Assembly (NCBI GenBank): GCA_963720765.1
Contig: CAVRGS010000001.1
Location: 124,001 to 188,000, forward strand
Source of the DNA: DASUAS01 sp963720765
GTDB lineage: Bacteria > Actinomycetota > Acidimicrobiia > IMCC26256 > DASPTH01
Direction: 5' to 3'
DNA length: 64,000 bases
This document shows, one piece after another, positions 1 through 8,706 of the stretch. Below the pieces are notes generated by a model that saw only the letters and a program-made list of their open reading frames with translations, did not search any database and had not been told where the DNA came from. Both the position numbers and the translations under genes were made by a program. Each line of letters begins with the position of its first letter. Positions within the stretch are counted from its first letter, which is position 1.

Positions 1-326
1 TCGATGCCGAGCTCGGGGAGACGCTCGTGGAGGAGCCGGGGGAGCATGGCCGTGGCGCGGTCGACCGCGAGCTCCATGCCGCCGTTGCCCCACGGTCCGC
101 GGGCGACGCGGCGATCGGCGCGCTGCTGGGGGGTCAGGGTGTACCAGTCGGCGATCGGGCCGAAGGTGCCGGAGGTGCGGCGCAACATCGACTCGCCGTC
201 GATGCGCACTCCCTCCTTGACCAGCTCGCCGGCCAGGGCCGGGAAGAACTCGACGGTGTGGCCGTCGATGTCGATCACCGGGTGGGCGAGCCGGCTCTTC
301 ACCTCGGTGGCCGACAGACCGCTCAC
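1..326 (-). CDS. Amidohydrolase family 2 protein, N-terminal part (runs off window)
   Basis: The first 108 codons of a metal-dependent hydrolase of the amidohydrolase-2 (TIM-barrel) type are visible; the rest lies beyond base 1. The N-terminus has the family's opening signature VIDIDGH at residues 17-23, where the Asp and His would bind the catalytic metal. The later stretch ATAMLPRLLHERLPELGI is typical of predicted amidohydrolases that start with a 'HPVIDxDGH' block. I chose GTG at 326 because GGGAAGGGAG lies just upstream and the reading frame is conserved from there. It is divergent from the deacylase at 395. The substrate cannot be told. Confidence 0.8.
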   Translation of the reverse strand, partial: MSGLSATEVKSRLAHPVIDIDGHTVEFFPALAGELVKEGVRIDGESMLRRTSGTFGPIADWYTLTPQQRADRRVARGPWGNGGMELAVDRATAMLPRLLHERLPELGI

Positions 327-394
327 GGCGTCTCCCTTCCCTGTCGTTCGGGCATTAATGCGCGCTCATCAATCGGAGGGGTAACAATAGGCAG
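327..394. promoter_or_regulatory. Divergent intergenic region with GCATTAATGC palindrome
   Basis: This 68-bp gap separates two divergent amidohydrolase genes and must hold both promoters. It contains one perfect 10-bp palindrome, GCATTAATGC at 352-361, and the GGAGGGG ribosome binding site for the + gene at about 376-382. The palindrome could be an operator, but no regulator gene is adjacent, so this is only a possibility. Confidence 0.35.
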
Positions 395-2087
395 ATGGCG
401 TACGACGTGGTGATCCGCAACGGCCGGGTCGTCGACGGATCCGGGTTCGGCTCCTACCGAGGCGACGTGGGGATCGTCGACGGCGCGATCGCCCGGGTCG
501 GGCGGATCCGCGAGCGCGGCGACCGAGAGATCGACGCCGAGGGACACGTGGTGACGCCTGGTTTCATCGACGGGCACACCCATCTGGACGCCCAGGTGTT
601 CTGGGACCCGCAGGGCGCCAACTCGTGCTGGCACGGTGTGACGACCGTGGTGATGGGGAATTGCGGGTTCACCCTCGCACCGGTGCGCGACGACGCCCGC
701 GCCCTCGTGGTGCGCAACCTCGAACGGGCCGAGGACATCGATCCGGTGGCGCTGGCGTCGCTCGAGTGGGGATGGGAGACCTTCCCCGAGTACCTCGACG
801 CGGTGGATCGACTTCCGAAGGCGATCAACTACGCGGCCAACGTCGGCCATTCGGCGCTGCGCACGTGGGCCATGGGGGAGCGGGCGTTCGAGCAGGAAGC
901 GACCGCCGACGACCTCGCGCTCGATGCGGGCCCAACTGTCCGACGCCTTGGCCGCGGGCGCCATCGGGCTCACGACGTCGCGCAGCGAGCACCACGAGAC
1001 GTCCGACGACCGGCCGGTGGCGTCACGGCTGGCGGCGTGGTCGGAGCTGTGCGATCTGGTCGGTGTCATGGCCGACGCCGGGCACGGGATGCTCGAAGGG
1101 GGGAGCGAGCACGTGCTCTCGCCCGATCCCGATCAACGCGAGCTGGCGCGCACGCGCATGCGCGACCTCGCGGCGGCGACCGGGGTCACGATGACGATGG
1201 GCATCATCGCCACGAATCCCGGCGGCTTCGAGATGCTCGACCTGATCGACCGGGTCGCGGGTGTCGGCGGACGCATGATCGGGCAGTCGCACTGTCGCGG
1301 GATCAACGTGCTGCTCTCGTTCGCAACACGACTGCCGTTCGACCTGCTGCCGGAGTGGCACGACGTGCGCGCCTTGCCCGACGACGAGCAACTCGGCGCC
1401 CTGCGCGACCCGTCCGTGCGCGAGGCGTTGATCCGCGCCGGCATGGAGGGCGACTACTCGCAGTGGCGTGGCATCGGGGCCATGCCGCGGAAGCCCGACT
1501 TCGACGGCATCCGGGTGTACGAACACGGACTTCCGCCGAACCCGACGATCAACGAGGTCGCGGCGCAGCGGGGCGTGACACCGGTGGAAGCGATGATCGA
1601 CCTGGCGCTCGAGACCGAGCTCGGTCAGCTGTTCATCCAACCGAGCCTCTACCCGCAGGACCCCGACGTGCTGCTCGCAGTCATGCGCCACCCGCGCACC
1701 GTGATGACCTTCTCCGACTCGGGAGCGCACCTCAGCCAGATCGCCGACGCGTCGATCCACACCCACCTGCTCGGCTACTGGGTGCGCGACCGGCAGGAGT
1801 TCACGTTGGAGGAAGCGGTGCGCATGCTCACCCTGGCGCCGGCGATGGCGTGGGGGTTCACCGACCGTGGGCTCGTGCGTGAGGGGATGGTCGCCGACCT
1901 CAACGTGTTCGATCCCGAGCGCGTCGGCCCGGCGGTGCCCGAGGTCGTGCGCGACCTGCCGCGCGGCGGCAAGCGGCTGGAGCAGCGATCAGAAGGGTTC
2001 AAGGCGACAGTCGTCGGCGGCGAGGTCACGATCGTCGACGGCGAGTCGACCGGCGCACGTCCGGGTCGGCTCGTGCGGAGTCGGTAG
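395..2087 (+). CDS. N-acyl-D-amino-acid deacylase family amidohydrolase (frameshifted)
   Basis: Cytoplasmic zinc hydrolase of the D-aminoacylase branch of the amidohydrolase superfamily, about 563 residues, a normal length. The metal motif HTHLDAQ is at residues 61-67 and GNCGF, with the conserved Cys, at about 89-93. The reading frame breaks at about base 922: codons up to LAL are in one frame and the protein resumes as MRAQLSDALAAGAIG in another. Removing one G from CTCGATGCGG restores a continuous protein. The C-terminal part carries the expected SDSGAHLSQIADAS block. It is the first of three paralogues here (34748 and 37517). Substrate unknown. The shift may be a sequencing error. Confidence 0.8.
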
Positions 2088-2501
2088 CTACCGCATCCAC
2101 ATCATGCGCGCGACGCGGTGGTGGATGCACCAGGTCCCGTCGCGCTTGACGAGATCGTCGACGTAGCGCATGCCCAACGTGCGCATCGACGCTTCCGCTT
2201 CGGCGGGGACCTGGTAGACGACCGCGTAGGTGTCGAGGCGGGCCGTCTCGCCGCCGGCGTCGAGGTCGATCAGCGGATCGGCGAGCAGGTGCATGCTGGT
2301 GCCGCTGGTGTCGGGCCGAGAGCCCATCGTCTCGAGGTAGTCGGTGACGGACTGCTCGCCGAAGGTGCCGTCGACCGTGCCGTCGGGATCGAACAGTGCG
2401 GTGAGGGCGTCGTGGTCGCGCTGGTCGACCGCGCGCGCATAGCGCTGTGGGAACTGCCGCACGAGCTCGCGGTCGAGGAGCCACTCCATGGGTGAGGTCA
2501 T
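2088..2501 (-). CDS. Nuclear transport factor 2 / SnoaL-like protein
   Basis: A 137-residue single-domain protein of the NTF2/SnoaL fold, the group that includes ring-hydroxylating dioxygenase beta subunits and steroid isomerase-like enzymes. The pattern of an N-terminal helix (ELVRQFPQRYARAVDQRDHD), FDPDGTV, and a C-terminal YVDDLVKRDGTWCIHHR strand pair is typical. Its stop codon abuts the stop of the convergent deacylase. A TACCGT box 8 nt before the ATG suggests a leaderless message. The catalytic role, if any, is unknown. Confidence 0.72.
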   Translation of the reverse strand: MTSPMEWLLDRELVRQFPQRYARAVDQRDHDALTALFDPDGTVDGTFGEQSVTDYLETMGSRPDTSGTSMHLLADPLIDLDAGGETARLDTYAVVYQVPAEAEASMRTLGMRYVDDLVKRDGTWCIHHRVARMMWMR

Positions 2502-2509
2502 GGCGACTC

Positions 2510-2515
2510 ACGGTA
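2510..2515 (-). promoter_or_regulatory. -10 box (TACCGT) of the NTF2-like gene
   Basis: TACCGT on the minus strand, 8 nt before the ATG at 2501; it fits the leaderless promoter pattern seen across the window. Confidence 0.4.
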
Positions 2516-2529
2516 ACGGCGTCGCCCGG

Positions 2530-3902
2530 TCACGCGCAGAACTTCGCTGACGCCTCGGTGAGGACCGTGCGGAGCTTGTCGGCGAGCTCGTCCAGCTCGG
2601 CGTCGCCGGCGACGAGCGGGGCGCGAGCTGCACCACCGGGTCGCCGCGGTCGTCGGCGCGCGCGATGAGGCCTGATTCGTAGAAGCGGGGGAGCAGGAAC
2701 CCGCGCAGCAGGTCCTCGCGCTGCTCGGCGGTGAACTGCGCGTCGCTCGCCTGGTCGGGGACCATCTCGAGCGCCTGGAAGTACCCCGCGCCGCGCACGT
2801 CGCCCACGATGGGCAGGTCGCGCAGCCGCTCCAGACGGTCGCGGAATCCGGCTTCGTGGTCGAGCACGTTGTCGAGCACCGATTCCTGCGCGAACACGGC
2901 GAGGTTGGCGAGGCCGACCGCGCAGCTGACCGGGTGGCCGCCGAACGTGAGCCCGTGCGCGAACGACGCCTTCTCCGCGAGGAACGGATCAGCCAGGAAG
3001 TCGCGGCAGATCACGGCTCCGAGCGGCGAGTAGCCACTGGTGAGGCCCTTGGCGCAGGTGATGATGTCGGGCAGGTAGTCGTAGCGCTCACACCCGAACA
3101 TGGTGCCGAGGCGCCCGAACGCGCAGATCACCTCGTCCGACACGAGCAGCACGCCGTGACGGTCGCAGATCTCGCGCACCCGCTGGAAGTAGCCCGCGGG
3201 CGGCACGAGGCACCCGCCCGCGTTCTGCACCGGTTCCAGGAAGACGGCGGCGACGGTGTCGGGTCCCTCGGACAGGATGCGCGCCTCGAGCTCGTCCGTG
3301 AGCGCGAGCATGAACGCGTCCTCGTCGTCGCCGAGCGGGTGACGACGACGGTTGGTGTTGGACACGTGGCTCGCACCCGGTGTGACCGGCTCGAACGGCG
3401 CTCGGAGCGCAGGGACGCCGGTGATCGCCAGCGCCCCCATCGTGGTGCCGTGGTACGCGGTGTCGCGCGCGATCACCTTGTGTCGTTGCTCCTGTCCGAT
3501 GGCACGGAAGTACTGGCGGGCCAACTTCCATGCCGATTCCACTGCTTCCGAACCGCCCGTCGTGAAGAACACGCGGTTCAGATCGCCGGGCGCGTGCTCG
3601 GCCAGGCGGGCCGCGAGCTCGATCGCGGGCGGGTGCGCGTACGTCCACAACGGGAAGTACTCGAGGGTCTCCGACTGCACGCGCGCGGCTTCGGCGAGAT
3701 CGGGACGGCCATGACCGACCTGCACGGTGAAGAGCCCCGACAGCCCGTCGAGCAGCTCGTGGCCCGAGGCATCCCAGAGCCGGCAGCCCTCACCGCGCGC
3801 GATGACGTGCACCGGCGAGTCGGCGTCGTACCCGCCCAGACGTGAGAAGTGCATCCAGAGGTGTCGGTGCGCGAGCGCACTCAGTTCGTCGGCGCTGGCC
3901 AT
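2530..3902 (-). CDS. Class III aminotransferase (frameshift near the C-terminus)
   Basis: PLP-dependent omega-aminotransferase of class III, normally about 455 residues. It has the PLP-binding TTGGSEAVESAWKLARQY stretch, the SDEVICAFGRLG block with the PLP-ring aspartate, and ITCAKGLTSGY with the Schiff-base lysine. The frame is open to 2508, but the last 45 residues become an arginine/serine-rich nonsense tail after VVQLAP. One missing base near 2618-2622 (in a CGGGGC run) would give PLVAGDAELDELADKL and a stop at 2530. I therefore end the gene at 2530. The amine donor is unknown; beta-alanine:pyruvate-type enzymes are the closest class. Confidence 0.82.
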
Positions 3903-3909
3903 GCGCAGC

Positions 3910-3915
3910 AGGATA
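3910..3915 (-). promoter_or_regulatory. -10 box (TATCCT) of the aminotransferase
   Basis: TATCCT on the minus strand, 7 nt before the ATG at 3902; there is no Shine-Dalgarno sequence between it and the start, so the message would be leaderless. Confidence 0.45.
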
Positions 3916-3950
3916 CGAGAGCGGTCCGCGGCAAGGGTCCGCGATCGTCG

Positions 3951-3956
3951 TACGAT
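3951..3956 (+). promoter_or_regulatory. -10 box (TACGAT) of the GAP-family gene
   Basis: TACGAT, 8 nt before the ATG at 3965; probable leaderless promoter. Confidence 0.45.
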
Positions 3957-3964
3957 CCCCGCCC

Positions 3965-4639
3965 ATGGGTCAGGGGATCAGCGAGGTACTGCCGTTCGCG
4001 ATCGGGATCGCGATCAGCCCGATCCCGATCATCGCCATCGTGTTGATCCTCTTCTCGAACCGGGCGACGGTGAACGGGCTCTCGTTCCTGCTCGGGTGGG
4101 TGCTCGGGCTCGCAGTGGTCGGCACCGCCGTCTACCTCTTCGCCGACGCCGCCAACGCCGCGACCGACTCCACGACCTCCGACAGCATCTCGTGGGGCAA
4201 GGTCGCACTCGGTGTGCTGCTCCTCGGGTTGGCGCGCCGCAACTTCGCCAAGCGGCCCACGCCGGGGCAGCCGGAGGAGCTGCCCAAGTGGATGGCGACC
4301 GTCGAGACCATCACGCCGGTGAAGGCCCTCGGGCTCGCCATCGTGCTGTCGGTCGTGAACCCCAAGAACCTCATCCTGGCGGTCGGCGCGTGCGCCGGGT
4401 TGGGTCAGTTGGGCCTGAGCACCGAGGACGCGGTGGTCGCGCTCGTGGTGTTCGTCGCGGTGGCGAGCTCGTCCATCCTGTTCGCGGTGGGCTACGAGCT
4501 CCTCGGCGGGGAGAAGGCGAAGCAGACGCTCGACCACATGAAGGACTGGATGACCGAGCACAACCACGCGGTGATGGCGGTGTTGTTCCTCGTGTTCGGC
4601 GTGGTCCTGATCGCGAAGGGGATCGGGCTCCTCACCTAG
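3965..4639 (+). CDS. GAP family (Sap-like) integral membrane protein
   Basis: A 224-residue protein with about six hydrophobic helices, matching the GAP / sulfolipid-1-addressing protein family of Actinobacteria. In mycobacteria, members help move glycolipids (peptidoglycolipid addressing protein). The N-terminus MGQGISEVLPFAIGIAISP, the central VNPKNLILAVGACAG helix and a polar loop with KRPTPGQPEELPKW are typical of the family. The start at 3965 is the ATG placed right after a TACGAT box. The stop codon lies inside the first unit of a short tandem repeat. The transported lipid is unknown. Confidence 0.75.
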   Translation: MGQGISEVLPFAIGIAISPIPIIAIVLILFSNRATVNGLSFLLGWVLGLAVVGTAVYLFADAANAATDSTTSDSISWGKVALGVLLLGLARRNFAKRPTPGQPEELPKWMATVETITPVKALGLAIVLSVVNPKNLILAVGACAGLGQLGLSTEDAVVALVVFVAVASSSILFAVGYELLGGEKAKQTLDHMKDWMTEHNHAVMAVLFLVFGVVLIAKGIGLLT

Positions 4640-4711
4640 ATCTCGCCCGCCTGGATCTCGCCCGCCTGGATCTCGCCACGCCTGGATCTCGCCGGTCTAG
4701 ATCTCGCTGGC
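4636..4711. repeat. Five degenerate 15-16 bp tandem repeats between two gene ends
   Basis: The units are CTAGATCTCGCCCGC, CTGGATCTCGCCCGC, CTGGATCTCGCCACGC, CTGGATCTCGCCGGT and CTAGATCTCGCTGGC. The first contains the stop of the GAP-family gene, and the last is the final coding sequence and stop of the convergent SDR. The array looks like repeated slippage duplication of the SDR 3' end. Confidence 0.85.
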
Positions 4712-5461
4712 GTTGTAGCGCGCGCCGCCGTCGGCGGTGATCTCGCTGCCCGTGATCCACTCGCCCTCGTCGGACGCGAGCCAGAGCGCGGCGTACCCGA
4801 TGTCCTTCGGGTTGCCGACGCGCATGAACTCCTTCGACGTGTCGGGACCGCGATCGGCGGCATACGACACGACTCGGCCGACGATGATCGTGTTGCAGCG
4901 CACACCTTGCGGTCCGTAGTCGGCTGCGATCACGCGGGTCAGCGCGTTCATGCCGCCCTTCCCTGCGCTGTACGGGCCGAGACCGGGCACACCGAACACC
5001 GACGCGCCCGACGAGATGTTGGTGATGGAGCCCCCGCCGACGCCGAGCATGTGCGGGACCGTGTACTTGGTGAGGAGGAACGCGCTCGTGACCGAGCCGC
5101 GGATGATGTCGTCCCACTCGGTGAGCGTGAGCTCGTGCAACGGCTTGAAGCTGACGTTCACCAGCGCGGTGGGTGCGGCGTTGTTCACCAGCGTCGTGAC
5201 CGGGCCGTACGCCTCGACCGCGGCGGCGACACCATCGCGCACGCTGTCCTCGTCGGTGACGTCGATGGGCAGGAACATCGCCTCCCCGCCGGCGGCACGG
5301 ATGCGCTCCACGTTCTTCTCGCCCTTGTCGACCGACCGACCGCTCAGGATGACCTTGGCGCCCTCCTCGGCGAACATCTCGGCCATCGTGCGACCGATGC
5401 CGCGGGTGGATCCGGTGATCAGTGCGACCTTGCCCGCGAGTCTCGTGCCTCGATCCGTCAT
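4697..5461 (-). CDS. SDR family NAD(P)-dependent oxidoreductase
   Basis: A classical short-chain dehydrogenase of 254 residues. The Rossmann motif GSTRGIG is near residues 17-23, NNAA near 92, the catalytic Ser lies in the NISSGASVFG block, and YSAGKGG provides the catalytic Tyr and Lys. The C-terminal DEGEWITGSEITADGGARYNAS is the usual glucose-dehydrogenase-like ending. The final codons and stop are one unit of the tandem repeat that fills the downstream gap. It starts 16 bp after the adenosine-deaminase-like gene ends in the opposite reading of the map, in the same orientation, so the two could be cotranscribed. Substrate unknown. Confidence 0.88.
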   Translation of the reverse strand: MTDRGTRLAGKVALITGSTRGIGRTMAEMFAEEGAKVILSGRSVDKGEKNVERIRAAGGEAMFLPIDVTDEDSVRDGVAAAVEAYGPVTTLVNNAAPTALVNVSFKPLHELTLTEWDDIIRGSVTSAFLLTKYTVPHMLGVGGGSITNISSGASVFGVPGLGPYSAGKGGMNALTRVIAADYGPQGVRCNTIIVGRVVSYAADRGPDTSKEFMRVGNPKDIGYAALWLASDEGEWITGSEITADGGARYNASEI

Positions 5462-5477
5462 GGACGCATCCTGACGG

Positions 5478-6519
5478 TCAGATGAAGCGTGGCGCCAACC
5501 CGTGGCGCTCCCGGAGCTCGGCCATCTCGGTGAGGAAGCGCGCCCGGAGCGCCGCCTGCTCGTCGGTGGGGGCCCAACTGGCGCCGATGGCGTCGAGGGC
5601 GATGTCCTCGATCGTGTCGGCGTCGTACCCGAACCGGTCGGTCACGGCCTCGTAGTCGTCACAGATCGTGGTGCCCATCATCCCCGGATCGTCGGAGTTG
5701 ACCGTCACCAGCACGCCGGCCTCCCGTTGACGGGCGAAGGGATGGTCGGCGACGTCGTCGATCACGTTGGCGATCACCACGTTGCTGATGGGGCACACGG
5801 TGAGCGGGACGCGGGCGTCGGCGATGCGGGCGGTCAGCTCGGGATCGTCGAGCAGTCGGAAGCCGTGATCGATGCGTTCGCACCCGAGGTCGTCGAAGGC
5901 GGCCGCGATGTTGTCGACGGGACCGTCTTCGCCCGCGTGGAAGGTGCGGTGCAGACCGAGCTCCGCCGCTCGCGCGAACACCGGTGCGAATGCCCGGTGG
6001 TCGACACCGCGCTCGGTCGAGTCGCCACCCACGCCCACGAGCAGGTCGCGGTCCTGCTTGCCGGCGAACTCCACCAGTTCGGTGGCCGGGCCGGGACCCG
6101 ACGGCTTGTCGAAGTCGAGGATGATGCGGCACTTCACGTCGAGGTCGTGATGCGCGTCGGCGAGTCCGGCGCGGATGCCGTCCCACACGGTGTCGATCGA
6201 CACGCCGAGCGCCATCGGGAACCCCGGCGAGAAGAACATCTCGCGGTAGCGGACGTTCGACGCCACCGCGTCCTCGAGTGCTTCGTAGGTGAGGCGACGG
6301 AAGTCGTCGGCGGTCACCAGGCTGGCGCAGATCACCCCGTAGACGTCGAGGAACTGGTCGAGGTCGGTGAACTCGAACAGCTCGACCGGGTCGTCGGTCG
6401 GGAGGGTGACGCCGTTGGCGCGCGGCGAGGTCGGCGATGGTCGACGGGCGCGCCGCGCCTTCGAGGTGGCAGTGCAACTCGACCTTGGGGAGGTCGCGGG
6501 CGAATGCGAGCACGTTCAC
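5478..6519 (-). CDS. Adenosine/adenine deaminase family protein (frameshifted)
   Basis: Zinc-dependent purine deaminase-like hydrolase, about 347 residues as for the family. KVELHCHLEGA near the N-terminus supplies the HxH metal ligands; FHAGEDG, RIDHGFRL and NSDDPGM supply the remaining His, Glu and Asp positions. The frame breaks near 6417-6427, between STIADLAA and NGVTLPTDDPVELFEF, probably through a GC-unit deletion or one inserted base. The GTG at 6519 overlaps the stop of the upstream Rieske gene (GTGA), showing translational coupling. SNVVIANV resembles adenine deaminases, but the substrate (adenosine, adenine or another amino-heterocycle) is not decidable. Confidence 0.83.
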
Positions 6520-7610
6520 GGAAGCGCTTCCTTCTCGGGATCGGACAGATCGGCGAGCGCGCGACGGTACGCAACGCTCAACTTGTCGGCCGTCGAGTGC
6601 ACCTCGACGCGTGGGTCGGTGGCGAGGGTCATCGACGCCATCCGTTCGAGGATGGCGAGGTCTTCGTCGAGCACCAGGTCCTCGTAGGCGATCAGGCCGT
6701 CGATGGCGGCGAGGTCGGCGGGCGCGATCCCGTCGTGGGCCATGAGCTTGTAGACGCGCGTTCGATTGCGTGTCTCGGGCTGGCACACGAAGAGGATGGC
6801 GAGGCGGCGCCCGGTCATCGGGAAGTCGAGGGTGAGGTACACCGCGGCCGGGGGCCGGCCGACCTTGGTGAGCACGTGTGGCTGCACGAGCGGGTGCTCC
6901 CCGGTGGCCACGAGCGGATCGTCGTGGTTCCGATACGGCGCCTCGTAGACGGTCGTGATCTCCCAGCCGTCGCGCGCGACGTGATGGGGGCTGACGTACG
7001 CAGCCTCCGGTGTGCCGAAGGTTCGGACGTGCACCGTGGGGAAGTGCGCGGCGTCGAGGAAGTTGTCGGCGAGCTGCAGCGCGCTCACGGTCGTGTGGCG
7101 CGGTGCGGTCTCGGCGCGGGTGAACGACGGATCGTCCCACTCGGGGAACGCGTGGAGGTCACAGACCGGCTCGTCGGGCGCAAGCCACACCAGACCGAAT
7201 CGCTCGCGCACCGCGTGGGGCGCGTCGAGGCACGCACGCGGCGGGAGCACCGCACCGGCGCCGAGCGCGGGGATCGCGGTGGCGAGCCCGTCGGCGCCGA
7301 AGCGCCATCCGTGAGAGCCGCACTCCAGCTCGTCGTCGACGATGCGGCCGGTGCTCAGGGGCGCGAACCGGTGCGGGCAGCGGTCACGGTACGCGCGGAC
7401 TTCGCCGTCGAGCCGCGCCAGTGCCCACGGCTCACCGAGCAGCCAGACCTGCAGCGGACGGTCGCTCAACTCGTCGACGCGCGCGACCGTGTGCCAGCCG
7501 CGCGCGAGGGCGGGGGAGACGTTGTCGAGGAGCGCGTGATCGATCTCGACATCCTTGTCGCCATCCGCCTTGGCTGCCGCCTCGCCCTGACGTTGTTCAC
7601 AAGATCGCAA
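6516..7610 (-). CDS. Rieske 2Fe-2S oxygenase (aromatic/N-demethylase-type)
   Basis: Alpha-subunit-type Rieske non-heme iron oxygenase, about 364 residues. The Rieske cluster ligands are RCPHR and CGSHGW (C-x-H ... C-x2-H). The mononuclear iron site is NFLDAAHFPTVH (Asp and two His). This short single-component layout resembles vanillate O-demethylase and N-demethylase oxygenases, which need a separate reductase; none is adjacent. The start is uncertain: no in-frame ATG exists before the conserved ALARGWHTVAR region, so I used TTG at 7610. Another indel near 7590 is possible. It is coupled (GTGA) to the deaminase-like gene downstream. Confidence 0.8.
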   Translation of the reverse strand: MRSCEQRQGEAAAKADGDKDVEIDHALLDNVSPALARGWHTVARVDELSDRPLQVWLLGEPWALARLDGEVRAYRDRCPHRFAPLSTGRIVDDELECGSHGWRFGADGLATAIPALGAGAVLPPRACLDAPHAVRERFGLVWLAPDEPVCDLHAFPEWDDPSFTRAETAPRHTTVSALQLADNFLDAAHFPTVHVRTFGTPEAAYVSPHHVARDGWEITTVYEAPYRNHDDPLVATGEHPLVQPHVLTKVGRPPAAVYLTLDFPMTGRRLAILFVCQPETRNRTRVYKLMAHDGIAPADLAAIDGLIAYEDLVLDEDLAILERMASMTLATDPRVEVHSTADKLSVAYRRALADLSDPEKEALP

Positions 7611-7621
7611 CGGCTCACGCG

Positions 7622-7650
7622 TTGACAAAATGTTGAATGCCGTCGAGCCT
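7622..7650 (+). promoter_or_regulatory. -35 TTGACA / -10-like GAGCCT promoter
   Basis: Perfect TTGACA at 7622-7627, a 17-bp spacer, then GAGCCT at 7645-7650, one base from TAGCCT, and 6 nt to GTG at 7657. The arrangement argues that the Rieske gene starts at 7657, since the earlier ATG at 7630 would lie inside the promoter. Confidence 0.55.
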
Positions 7651-7656
7651 GGACCG

Positions 7657-8706
7657 GTGACCCCCGACCTCGACGCCGCCCTCCGCCACTGCTGGCACCC
7701 GGTGTGCTCGCTCGGCGAGCTGGCGGCGGCAGGGCCGCACCCGGTGGCCGTGCGACTGCTCGACACCCCGTTGGCGGTGGTCGACCTCGGCGAGGCGGGC
7801 GCACCCGACGTCGTGGCGGTGGTCGATCGCTGCCCGCACCGGTCGACCCGACTGTCGGTCGGATGGACCGAGGGTGGTGTGCTCCGCTGCGCGAACCACG
7901 GCTGGTGCTACGACGCCGCCGGGCGGTGCACCGACGTCCCGTCTCTGGCGGGGGGACCCATCCCCGAACGTGCGCACCTGGCCCCGTACGACGTCGAGGT
8001 CGCGCACGGTCTCGTGTGGGTGCGGCTGGTCTCGGGCGCACCGACATCGGTGCCCGCACACCCGTCGTGGGGCGACCCGCGCTTCAAGGTGCTCACGGGT
8101 TCGCCGTACACGTGGCCCACCTCGGCGGCGCGGCGGGTGGAGAACTTCGTCGACATCGCCCACTTCCCGTGGGTGCACGACGGCAGCCTCGGTCGTCGGG
8201 ACGAGCCGGTGCCGCCGCTCCCCGACGTCCGACGCGAAGCGGGCGAGCTGCGGTTCGAGTTCGTTCCGCCGTCGATCGACGCGGCCAGTGAGGCGCTGTT
8301 CGGCTGGTCCGGGTACCGCATGCCGATCCCGCTCACCGTCGACATCGAATTCCGACTCGCGAGCGGAGCGACGCGGTGGCTCTGGATGACCGCGTCGCCG
8401 GTGGACCCGCGCACCTGCCGCACCTTCTGGACGGTTGCACGCGACGACGACATCGACGGTGACGACGACGCGCACATGGCGTTCCAGGAGCTGATCCTCC
8501 GCGAGGACCAACCCGTGGTGTGCAACCAGGATCCGCCGGAGCTGCCGCTCGATGCCAGCGAGGTGTCGGTGCGGACGGATCGGGTCTCCATCGAATACCG
8601 CCGGTGGCTCCGTGAGCTCGCGGTCGCGGCGACCGCCGACGACCCTCCGGCGGCGATCGCCGCGGTGCTGACGAACGAACAGGAGAAGGCAGTGGTCCAG
8701 TCATGA
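7657..8706 (+). CDS. Rieske 2Fe-2S oxygenase, second copy
   Basis: A second single-component Rieske oxygenase, about 349 residues, divergent from the first. Cluster ligands are RCPHR and CANHGW; the iron site is NFVDIAHFPWVHDGS. The two proteins share the same plan, so they may act on successive groups of one substrate. I prefer GTG at 7657 (VTPDLDAALRHCWHPV) over ATG at 7630 because a -35/-10 promoter occupies 7622-7650. The stop overlaps the next start (ATGA at 8703-8706), the first of three such couplings in this operon. The reductase partner is not in the window. Confidence 0.85.
   Translation: MTPDLDAALRHCWHPVCSLGELAAAGPHPVAVRLLDTPLAVVDLGEAGAPDVVAVVDRCPHRSTRLSVGWTEGGVLRCANHGWCYDAAGRCTDVPSLAGGPIPERAHLAPYDVEVAHGLVWVRLVSGAPTSVPAHPSWGDPRFKVLTGSPYTWPTSAARRVENFVDIAHFPWVHDGSLGRRDEPVPPLPDVRREAGELRFEFVPPSIDAASEALFGWSGYRMPIPLTVDIEFRLASGATRWLWMTASPVDPRTCRTFWTVARDDDIDGDDDAHMAFQELILREDQPVVCNQDPPELPLDASEVSVRTDRVSIEYRRWLRELAVAATADDPPAAIAAVLTNEQEKAVVQS

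Noticed and set aside
352..361. GCATTAATGC as a regulator operator
   Set aside because: A single 10-bp palindrome without a nearby regulator or a second copy is too weak to call an operator.
7630..7656. ATG 7630 as start of the Rieske gene
   Set aside because: It falls between TTGACA (7622) and the -10-like GAGCCT (7645); GTG 7657 fits the promoter and the family length.
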